64,000 nt of DNA from Myxococcota bacterium (GTDB taxonomy: Bacteria > Myxococcota_A > UBA9042 > DTJE01): the NCBI GenBank assembly GCA_017994695.1, contig JAGOKF010000001.1:62001-126000 (forward strand), in the 5' to 3' direction. Both the position numbers and the translations under genes were made by a program. This document shows, piece after piece, positions 16,902 through 24,218 of the stretch. Every line of letters begins with the position of its first letter. Within the stretch, counting starts at the first letter, position 1. Below the pieces are notes generated by a model. It saw only the letters and a program-made list of their open reading frames with translations, was not told where the DNA came from and searched no databases.

Positions 16902-19070
16902 CTATTTCGCCTGGCGGAGCCGGTCCGCCTGGAGGACGCCCCGGACGCGGCGGAGCCCCCGGAGGATCGCGTCCAGTTGCTGCTGGTCCTCCACCTGGAG
17001 CACCATGCGGATCTCGACCCGCCGGTCGCCCAGGTCCCGGGTCAGGATGCTCGCGATGTTGGACTGGTGGTCGCTGATCTCCCGGGTCACCTTCGCCAGC
17101 AGTCCCGGCTGGTCCTCCACCTCGCAGACCACCGGCACGTCGAAGACCCCGGCGGATCGCTGCACCCAGTGGGCGTCCAGCAGGCGGTCCGGGTCCACCG
17201 TCCGGGCCGTCGGGCAGGCCCGCTGGTGCACCGTGACGCCCCGTCCCCGGGTCACGAAGGCCACGATGTCGTCCCCGGGGATCGGGTTGCAGCACCGGGC
17301 CAGGTGCAGCATCATGTCCTCGATCCCGTCCACCGCGATCCCCGAGGACCGCTTCCGGAACACCTCCCGCAGGCGCCCCGGGTCCTTCGGGACCTCGGGT
17401 TCCGCCGGCGGGGCCGGCACCGCCTCGGGGAACAGGAAGGACACCACGTCCCGGGCCGGTACCTTCTGGATCCCCACCAGCCGGAAGAGGTCCTCCATCG
17501 ACGAGGCGTGGAACCTCCCGAAAAGACGCCGCCGCTCCTCCTCCTTCTCCTCCTCCAGGCGCTTCAGGGATCCCCCGACCCGCTTCAGTTCCTTCTCGAG
17601 CCACTGGCGGCCGATCTCCGTCGCCCGGGCCCGCTCCTCGGCCTGGAACCACTGGCGGACCTTCGACTGGGCCCGACTCGTCTTCAGGAAGTTCAGCCAG
17701 TCCCTCTTGGGATGGCTCGTCCGGGAGGTCATCACCTCGACCAGGTCGCCGGACTGGAGGGGGGTGTTCAGGGGCACCAGCCGCCCGTTCACCTTGGTCC
17801 CGATGCAGGAATGCCCCACCTCCGTGTGGATCTCGTAGGCGAAATCCAGGGCCGTGGCTCCCGCCGGCAGCACCCGCAGGTCCCCCCGGGGCGTGAAGGC
17901 GAAGACCTCGTCGGTGAAGAGGTTCCCCTGGATCCCCTCCACCAGGTCCTGGGGACTCTGGACCTCCTGGACGAAGTCGATCAGCTGCTTCAGCCAGTTG
18001 AAGCGCTGCTGGTCCCGGGCCTGGACCGACCCGCCCTCCTTGTAGGACCAGTGGGCGGCGATCCCGGCCTCCGCGACCCGGTGCATCTCCCAGGTGCGGA
18101 TCTGGATCTCCATCGGCTCCTCCAGAGGTCCGAACACCGTGGTGTGGAGGCTCCGGTAGCCGTTCGCCTTCGGCAGGTTGATGAAGTCCTTGAACCGCGA
18201 AGGGATCGGGGTCCAGCGGTTGTGGACCAGCCCCAGGACCTGCCAGCAGTCGGGAACGGCCTGGACGATCACGCGGAACGCCACGAAGTCATAGACCTTC
18301 TCCAGCGGGATGCCCTGGACGCGCATCTTGCGGTACAGGCCGTAGAGATTCTTGGGGCGGCCGAAGACCTCGTACCCCGCCAGGTGATCCCCGTCGCACA
18401 GTTCCCGGATCGTGCGCTGGACGTCGGCGATGAAATCCGCCCGCTCCTTCAGGCGGGCCTCGGCGGCCTCCTTCAGGGCCTGGTAGTCCTCGGGCTCCAG
18501 GTGCCGGAAGGCCAGGTCCTCCAGTTCGGGGCGGATCCGTAGAATTCCCAGGCGCTCGGGCAGGGGGGCGGAGATCCGCCGGGTCCCCTCGGACACCTCC
18601 CGCCGGGTCTCGAACGGCAGCACCTCGAGGTCCCGCATGTTGTGCAGCCGGTCGCACAGTTTCACCAGCAGCACCCGGACGTCCCGGGACATCGCCACCA
18701 GCATCTTCTTGAAGTGCTCCGCCTGGGTCTCCTGGCGGGAGGTGAAGCGGTAGCGCTGCAGCTTGCCGAGGCCGTCCACGATGGTCCCGATCTCCCGGCC
18801 GAACCGCTCCTCGATGCGGGCCGCCTCCTCGGGACTCTCCTCCGGGACCTCGTGGAGCAGGGCGGCACAGACGCTGGGAACGTCCAGGCGCAGGTCCGCC
18901 ACCAGGTTCGCGACGGCCAGCAGGTGATCGGTCCTGGGAGCACCGGAGACCCGCACCTGGGACCCGTGGACCCGCCGGGCGACCTCCCAGGCCGCCTCGA
19001 CGGGACCCAGGTCCGCCTGGGGCTGGTGTTCCCGGATCCGGGTCCGGAGGCTTTCCAGGTCGGCCGACAA
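16902..19070 (-). CDS. rel: RelA/SpoT-family (p)ppGpp synthetase/hydrolase
   Basis: Alarmone enzyme of the stringent response, about 722 residues with the full long-RSH layout: HD hydrolase domain, synthetase domain, TGS domain, conserved CC motif (ARCCNPIPGD) and C-terminal ACT domain. Synthetase motifs are intact: GRPKNLYGLYRKM, YDFVAFR, RFKDFINLPKANGYRSLHT and IQIRTWEMH, with the RxKD loop typical of bifunctional Rel. In the hydrolase domain the first His and the KLCDRLHNMR motif are kept, but the usual HDVVEDT reads HEVPEES. TTG at 19070 was preferred because GGGGAAG precedes it; a GTG at 19127 would add 19 residues but has no ribosome site. It follows the aldehyde dehydrogenase on the same strand. 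Confidence 0.9.
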   Translation of the reverse strand: MSADLESLRTRIREHQPQADLGPVEAAWEVARRVHGSQVRVSGAPRTDHLLAVANLVADLRLDVPSVCAALLHEVPEESPEEAARIEERFGREIGTIVDGLGKLQRYRFTSRQETQAEHFKKMLVAMSRDVRVLLVKLCDRLHNMRDLEVLPFETRREVSEGTRRISAPLPERLGILRIRPELEDLAFRHLEPEDYQALKEAAEARLKERADFIADVQRTIRELCDGDHLAGYEVFGRPKNLYGLYRKMRVQGIPLEKVYDFVAFRVIVQAVPDCWQVLGLVHNRWTPIPSRFKDFINLPKANGYRSLHTTVFGPLEEPMEIQIRTWEMHRVAEAGIAAHWSYKEGGSVQARDQQRFNWLKQLIDFVQEVQSPQDLVEGIQGNLFTDEVFAFTPRGDLRVLPAGATALDFAYEIHTEVGHSCIGTKVNGRLVPLNTPLQSGDLVEVMTSRTSHPKRDWLNFLKTSRAQSKVRQWFQAEERARATEIGRQWLEKELKRVGGSLKRLEEEKEEERRRLFGRFHASSMEDLFRLVGIQKVPARDVVSFLFPEAVPAPPAEPEVPKDPGRLREVFRKRSSGIAVDGIEDMMLHLARCCNPIPGDDIVAFVTRGRGVTVHQRACPTARTVDPDRLLDAHWVQRSAGVFDVPVVCEVEDQPGLLAKVTREISDHQSNIASILTRDLGDRRVEIRMVLQVEDQQQLDAILRGLRRVRGVLQADRLRQAK

Positions 19071-19178
19071 TGCGCTTCCCCGAGGGATCCCGGAAGGAAG
19101 GATGGAACATTTCGACCGCCCTGTCACCCGGGCGGGGTCCGGGACGGCGATCCGGGCGGTCCCGCGACCGGCTGGGGA

Positions 19179-20771
19179 TCAGAACATCGCCTTGCGCCAG
19201 TCCCGCCGCGTCAGCAGTCCCCGGACCAGGGCCGGGGCCTTGGTCAGGTCCAGGAAGGTGGCCACCACCCGCTGCTGCAGGTCGAAGACCTCCCGGGTGT
19301 AGGGGAACCACCAGAGGCGACGCTTCATGAACGACGGAGACCGGTCCTCGTTGATGTGGTGGGGATAGACGAACTCCAGCAGCCCGTCGTCGCTGTGGCT
19401 CCGCCCGATCCCCGACTCCCGCACGCCCTGCCAGGGGGTTTCCACCACGCCGTAGGTGTAGACCGCGTCGTTGATCGTGATCGTCCCGGCCTGGAGGCGC
19501 CGGGCCAGGCGCACCCCCTTCTGCCGGTCCCGGGTCCAGACCGACGCGCAGAGGCCGTAGGGGGAGTCGTTGGCCAGCCGGACCGCCTCCTCCTCGTCGT
19601 CGAAGGGCATCAGCGGCAGCAGCGGCCCGAAGGTCTCCTCGACCATCGTCTTCATCGTGTGGTCGGCATCGGCCAGCACGGTGGGCTCGTAGAACCACCC
19701 CCGATCGAGGTGGGGCGGACGCCGGCCGCCGGCGAGAACGCGGGCCCCCTTCGCCACGGCGTCCCGGACGTGATCCTCGACGGTCTCCATCTGCTCGGCG
19801 TTGGCCAGGGGGCCGATCTCGGCGTCGTAGTCCCGGTCCTTGCCCACCCGGAGGGCCTTCACCCGGTCGGCGACCATCTCGCAGAACCGGTCGTAGATGG
19901 GCCGGGCCACGTAGACCCGCTCGACGCTGGCGCAGACCTGCCCGCAGTTCGTCAGGGCTCCCCAGACCACCCCGTTGGCGGCCAGTTCCAGGTCCGCGTC
20001 GGCGCAGACGATGGCCGGGTCCTTGCCCCCCAGTTCCATCACCGTCGGGATGAAGTTGCGGGCGCACACGGCCTGGATCTTCCGTCCCACCTCGGTGCTG
20101 CCGGTGAAGACCACCTTCCGGACCGGCGGGGAGAAGAGGGTGTCCCCCATGGCCGATCCCGAAGCGACCACGGTGTTCAGCACCCCGGGGGGCAGTTCCC
20201 CGCCCTCGGTGATCATCCGGTGGATCCACAGGCCGATGAGGGCCGTGTCCGACGCCGGCTTGAAGACCACCGTGTTCCCGGCCAGCAGCGCGAAGAGGAT
20301 CCCCGAGGACGGGATCGCGAAGGGGTAGTTCCACGGGGAGACCACCGTCACGACGCCCAGGGGACGGTAGTGGTAGTGGGAGGATTTCGTCATCCGGAGG
20401 TAGGGATTGCCCAGGGGGATGGGCCGGTCGGCCAGGATCGCCGGCGCCCGCCGGGCGTACCTGGTGATGAGGTCGCAGACGACGAAGACCTCGGACATCA
20501 GGGCCTCGCTCCGGGGCTTGCCGTTCTCCCGGCTGATCAGGTCGCAGGTCTCCTGGAGGTGGGCCAGCAGCCAGTCCCGGGCCTTCAGCAGGTGGGCCGC
20601 CCGGTCCTCCACCGATCGGGCCGCCCACCCGGGGAAGGCCTCCTCGGCGTTCCGCACCGCCTGCTGCACCTCCTCGGGACCGGCCAGGGGCACCCTGCCG
20701 ATCTCCTCCCAGGTGGCCGGGTCGATGCTGACCAGCACCTTCCGGTCCGGGTGATCCGTCTTGCGAGCCAT
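19179..20771 (-). CDS. NAD(P)-dependent aldehyde dehydrogenase
   Basis: Soluble ALDH-superfamily enzyme oxidising an aldehyde to a carboxylic acid. The 530 residues include N149 in PWNYP, cofactor-binding K171, the general base E246 in MELGGKD, and the catalytic cysteine C280 in NCGQVC. The last 40 residues (KRRLWWFPY onwards) extend beyond the usual core and are basic and aromatic, as in membrane-associated fatty-aldehyde dehydrogenases, so a long-chain substrate is possible. The gene has a near-consensus promoter (TTGACA-17-CATGCT) with an inverted repeat just upstream, suggesting regulation by a dedicated repressor or activator not encoded beside it. Confidence 0.9.
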   Translation of the reverse strand: MARKTDHPDRKVLVSIDPATWEEIGRVPLAGPEEVQQAVRNAEEAFPGWAARSVEDRAAHLLKARDWLLAHLQETCDLISRENGKPRSEALMSEVFVVCDLITRYARRAPAILADRPIPLGNPYLRMTKSSHYHYRPLGVVTVVSPWNYPFAIPSSGILFALLAGNTVVFKPASDTALIGLWIHRMITEGGELPPGVLNTVVASGSAMGDTLFSPPVRKVVFTGSTEVGRKIQAVCARNFIPTVMELGGKDPAIVCADADLELAANGVVWGALTNCGQVCASVERVYVARPIYDRFCEMVADRVKALRVGKDRDYDAEIGPLANAEQMETVEDHVRDAVAKGARVLAGGRRPPHLDRGWFYEPTVLADADHTMKTMVEETFGPLLPLMPFDDEEEAVRLANDSPYGLCASVWTRDRQKGVRLARRLQAGTITINDAVYTYGVVETPWQGVRESGIGRSHSDDGLLEFVYPHHINEDRSPSFMKRRLWWFPYTREVFDLQQRVVATFLDLTKAPALVRGLLTRRDWRKAMF

Positions 20772-20799
20772 CGAGGCGCTCCATCAAACAGACCCGGGC

Positions 20800-20828
20800 A
20801 GCATGACGCGACGCGTATCGCTTGTCAA
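20800..20828 (-). promoter_or_regulatory. Promoter of aldehyde dehydrogenase
   Basis: Minus strand: consensus TTGACA (20823-20828), a 17-base spacer, and CATGCT (20800-20805), 29 bases upstream of the ATG at 20771. Confidence 0.6.
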
Positions 20829-20835
20829 TTCCCAG

Positions 20836-20853
20836 ACGGACGGATTAGTCCGT
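20836..20853. promoter_or_regulatory. Operator-like inverted repeat
   Basis: ACGGAC-GGATTA-GTCCGT, a perfect inverted repeat with 6-bp arms and a 6-base centre, also readable as ACGGA-TTAG-TCCGT. It starts eight bases upstream of the ALDH -35 box. Symmetry and position suit a TetR-type dimer, but no regulator gene is adjacent. Confidence 0.4.
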
Positions 20854-20920
20854 TTCGTTGGATCGGGCCTGGGGATCGCCGGCGATCGGGAAAAGGACGG
20901 CACGTTTCCGGCCAAGAGGG

Positions 20921-20926
20921 TAGAAT
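20921..20926 (+). promoter_or_regulatory. -10 element predicting a leaderless transcript
   Basis: TAGAAT ends six bases before the ATG at 20933 (intervening GCCGCC). No Shine-Dalgarno lies in that gap. It is almost identical to the element at 7594. Confidence 0.5.
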
Positions 20927-20932
20927 GCCGCC

Positions 20933-22294
20933 ATGAAGGTTCCCGGGACGCCACCGGCCATCGTCGGGGTCACGCAGCGCTGCAACCAGCGGTGCGTCTT
21001 CTGCCTGGACGCGAACCGCCGGGGGGAGAGCGACCCGTCGCTGGACTCGCTGCTTTCGGACTTCGACACCCTGGCCCGGCGGGGGATCCGGGAGGCGGTG
21101 CTGATGACCGGGGAATCGGTGCTGCGACCCGATTTCCCGGAGATCCTGAAGGGCCTGACGGACCGCGGGATCCGGCCCAGCCTGACGACCAACGGGACCC
21201 TGCTGGCCGACGAGCGGCGCCTGGGGCGCCTGGTGGAACTGGGTCTGCGGCACTACAACGTCAGCGTGCACGCGGTGGACGGGGAACTGGCCGGGCGGAT
21301 CAGCGGCCGGGCCTGGACCTGGCCCCGGCAGCGCCAGGCCCTGGCCAACCTGGATCGGGCGGCCCGGCGGGGGGAGATCGACGCGGTCTACACGAAGACG
21401 GTGCTGGTCCGGCTGAACCTGGCCGTCGTGCACGAGGTGGTGCGGGTGCTGGGGGAGATGCTGGCCCACGTCCGGGAACTGACCCTCGGGGTGAAGCAGG
21501 CGGTCCCGGTGCTGCCCGCCCACCGGACGCTGCTGGTGCCCCTGGACCAGGTCGGCGGAGCCCTGGGAATGGCCGCCGCCGAGGCGGACCGGATCGGCCG
21601 GGCGCTGCTGCTGGACAGTTTCCCCCTCTGCGCGCTGCCGGGCCTGGAGGACCGTTCCCGGGAACTCCAGGACCTGGCCCGGGGCCGGACCTACATCGAG
21701 GTGGAAGGAAGATCGGCCGAGGCCGATCCCTCCCTGTGGCCGATGGCCCGGAAGGCCGAGGCGTGCCGGGCGTGCCTGCTGGATCCCGTCTGTCCCGGGG
21801 TTCACGGGGCCGTCCTCCAGGCCAGCGGCGGGCCCCTCCGGGCCTCCCGGAGGGACCCCGGGGCCCTGCTCCGGAAGGCCTGGGAACGGGCCTATCCCCC
21901 CATCGACGACCCCTGCCCCGACCTGGACGACTGCCGTCCCTGGACCCGGTCGCCGACCCTGGAGGAGGCCCCCGTCGGGCCCGAGGAGATCGGGGAGGAC
22001 CCGGTGCTCCGGGCCCTGGCGGAGGTGCTGCGGAGGAAGGGGCGCCTGGGGGACCTGCGGGTCGGCGCCCTCCGGCTGTGCGGCGACCGGATGGAGGGAC
22101 ACCTGGTCAACGGCGGCGGCGAGGTGACGTTCTGGATCGGGGTCCGCGGCGGTCCCGGGGAGGCCTTCCTGGAGACGGGGACCCATCGCCTGGGCTACCT
22201 GGACTGCTCCCTGCCCGATCCGGGTCCCTCCCTGCGGATGCTCTGCGAGGTGCTGCGGAGGATGGAGGACCGCCTGGCGCCGATCCCTTCCTGA
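20933..22294 (+). CDS. Radical SAM protein with C-terminal cysteine cluster
   Basis: Radical S-adenosylmethionine protein of 453 residues. The iron-sulfur motif CxxxCxxC is near the N-terminus (C17, C21, C24), followed by the GE-type motif region (LMTGESVLRPDF). A second cluster-like motif, CRACLLDPVC, near residue 285 resembles the start of a SPASM/Twitch domain that binds extra Fe-S clusters. The last ~130 residues form a separate region with no recognised motif. SPASM proteins often modify peptides, but no precursor peptide gene is evident beside it, so the substrate is unknown. It seems to be expressed from a leaderless message. Confidence 0.82.
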   Translation: MKVPGTPPAIVGVTQRCNQRCVFCLDANRRGESDPSLDSLLSDFDTLARRGIREAVLMTGESVLRPDFPEILKGLTDRGIRPSLTTNGTLLADERRLGRLVELGLRHYNVSVHAVDGELAGRISGRAWTWPRQRQALANLDRAARRGEIDAVYTKTVLVRLNLAVVHEVVRVLGEMLAHVRELTLGVKQAVPVLPAHRTLLVPLDQVGGALGMAAAEADRIGRALLLDSFPLCALPGLEDRSRELQDLARGRTYIEVEGRSAEADPSLWPMARKAEACRACLLDPVCPGVHGAVLQASGGPLRASRRDPGALLRKAWERAYPPIDDPCPDLDDCRPWTRSPTLEEAPVGPEEIGEDPVLRALAEVLRRKGRLGDLRVGALRLCGDRMEGHLVNGGGEVTFWIGVRGGPGEAFLETGTHRLGYLDCSLPDPGPSLRMLCEVLRRMEDRLAPIPS

Positions 22295-22317
22295 GTCTGC
22301 TGTTTCCCACCGATCCC

Positions 22318-24081
22318 CTATCGCCCCCAGGAGGTGGGGTCCAGCACCTGGTCGCAGTCCGCCACCGGCACCCCGGCCGGATTCCGGAAGGGGGAGGCGC
22401 AGTACTCCAGCAGCGTCGTGAAGTCCTCGATGCGCAGGGCCTCGGGGATCGACCGGGGATGGAATCCGTCCCGGAAGGAGTAGACCCCGTCGGGAACCTC
22501 GGAGGACCAGAGGTCCCACCGGGGAAAGGTGTCGTAGTAGTCCACCGACTGCCGGTGGAACCGCTGGATCAGGCGGGCCTCGGCCGCGGTCAGGGGCAGG
22601 CCCAGGGCCGCCCCCCGGAGCAGCCACATCGCGATGTCCCTCGGGAAGGAGGGGTCGCCGAGGCCGGGCTCGCCGGATCGGGGGTCCTGGTACCGCTCGA
22701 GGCGGGTGGCCAGTCCCAGGAGCAGGTCCCGGGCGATGCGGGGGTGGCCGGTCACCAGGGCCCAGTGGATCGCGGCCAGGTGGAAGTGGACGATGATGTC
22801 GTAATTGAAGTAGTGCCCCGCCGCGGCGAAGTCGTCGTAGAGGCTTCCCTGCCCAGAGCCGCAGTCCTGGCCATGGGGATCGCCGTCGGCCATCAGCGCG
22901 GTGGCCAGCCGGGCATCGCACTCGGCGTCGGGGATCAGGTCCACGTAGTCCACGAAGGAGGCCAGGTCCTGACCCGGGGGAACCAGCACGTTCCCGTCGG
23001 CGTCCTTGGTGCGGATCTTCCACCCTGACTCGACGATGTCCCGGGCGGACTTCCGAAGCAGGTCCAGGGCCTCCCGGGCCGAAGCCTGGAGGGCCGGGTC
23101 GGGGGAGTCCTCGACCAGGTACAGCAGCCAGGCCGCCGACCGCCACAGGTAGGGCAGGTCGTCCTTGCTCCGCTTGTTGGTGACCCAGACGTCGCCGTAG
23201 GTGGGATTGCCGGGATACCGGAACCGGTCGGCGTTCCAGCCCTCGTAGGGGAAATACCACTGGTCGTACTCCACCACCTTCTTCTTTCCGGATGGCAGCA
23301 GGAACGAGTGGTTGCGGCCGATCAGGTTGCGTGCCAGCAGCCAGTCCACGGGATCATCCGCATCCCGGACGAAGCCCCGCATGCAGGCGGTCAGGGATCG
23401 GGTGTACTGGTCCGCCAGGTACCCCATCGCCGGATCGCCGGTGGCCCGGTACCCCGCCAGGGCCGAGGCCAGCACGATGCCGGTGGGCTCGGCGTTGTTG
23501 TGGCTGCCCCCGTCGGCGGCGTTCGCCCGGAAGGTGACCGTGTCCCCCGCCTTCTCGGCCACGAAGTCGTGCCACCAGATCAGGTAGTCCGGGACCCCCG
23601 TGGATGCGTCCATGCCGGCGCTGGTCTCTGCGGCCCAGGTGAAATAGTCGATCCGTTTCCAGAAGCCGGTCACCCGGCGGGTGACCTCGGCGGTCTCCTC
23701 GGGGGAGGGGGCCCCTTCGCCGGGGTCCCGGACCAGCCGGAAGGGAAGGGCCAGGGGCAGCCCGCCGGGAGTGGCGGGAACCTCCACCGCGAAGGGATCC
23801 TCGGGGACGTCCCACGGGACGACGTCCTGGAAGTCCGGCGCCGGGTCGCCCGGGACATCCTCCAGGGCATCCTCCCCGACATCCCCTCCGGAACTGTCCC
23901 CCGCGTCGGCCGGGAGAACATCCCCCGGGTCGTTCCCGGGGTCCCCGATCCCGGGTCCCGAGTCCCCGGCGACCTCCTCCCGGTCCCGGAGATCCCCGGC
24001 CCCAGGGTCGGTCCCGGGATCCGGGGAGCCGCCGCATGCGCAGATCCAGCCTTCCAGGACGACCATCCACCAGCGGCTCAT
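22318..24081 (-). CDS. Surface lipoprotein, paralogue A of a two-member family
   Basis: A 587-residue lipoprotein with a short hydrophobic signal ending in ICAC (C16), then a DPG-rich linker to about residue 110. The mature domain is helical and tryptophan-rich, with segments such as VTNKRSKDDLPYLWRSAAW and TAAEARLIQRFHRQSV, suggesting an alpha/alpha toroid like those of polysaccharide-processing enzymes. It ends in LLEYCASPFRNPAG and DPTSWGR, closely matching the end of the lipoprotein at 27434-29227, so the two are paralogues. Start chosen at the ATG beginning the signal peptide. Catalytic residues cannot be named and I do not recognise the family. Confidence 0.75.
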   Translation of the reverse strand: MSRWWMVVLEGWICACGGSPDPGTDPGAGDLRDREEVAGDSGPGIGDPGNDPGDVLPADAGDSSGGDVGEDALEDVPGDPAPDFQDVVPWDVPEDPFAVEVPATPGGLPLALPFRLVRDPGEGAPSPEETAEVTRRVTGFWKRIDYFTWAAETSAGMDASTGVPDYLIWWHDFVAEKAGDTVTFRANAADGGSHNNAEPTGIVLASALAGYRATGDPAMGYLADQYTRSLTACMRGFVRDADDPVDWLLARNLIGRNHSFLLPSGKKKVVEYDQWYFPYEGWNADRFRYPGNPTYGDVWVTNKRSKDDLPYLWRSAAWLLYLVEDSPDPALQASAREALDLLRKSARDIVESGWKIRTKDADGNVLVPPGQDLASFVDYVDLIPDAECDARLATALMADGDPHGQDCGSGQGSLYDDFAAAGHYFNYDIIVHFHLAAIHWALVTGHPRIARDLLLGLATRLERYQDPRSGEPGLGDPSFPRDIAMWLLRGAALGLPLTAAEARLIQRFHRQSVDYYDTFPRWDLWSSEVPDGVYSFRDGFHPRSIPEALRIEDFTTLLEYCASPFRNPAGVPVADCDQVLDPTSWGR

Positions 24082-24192
24082 CGGCTCCTCCCCTCGGGAT
24101 CCCCGAAAGGATGCCCGATGGGTTCCGCCGCGTCCACCGCACCGGCGGAGATCCCCAGCCTTTTCCCATGCCCGATCCAGGGCCCCCTCTGG

Positions 24193-24198
24193 TAGCAT
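24193..24198 (+). promoter_or_regulatory. Probable -10 element for double CaiB gene
   Basis: TAGCAT, 20 bases upstream of the ATG at 24219. GGAGG lies between them. Confidence 0.45.
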
Positions 24199-24218
24199 CC
24201 CGCCAGAAGGAGGTGCCC

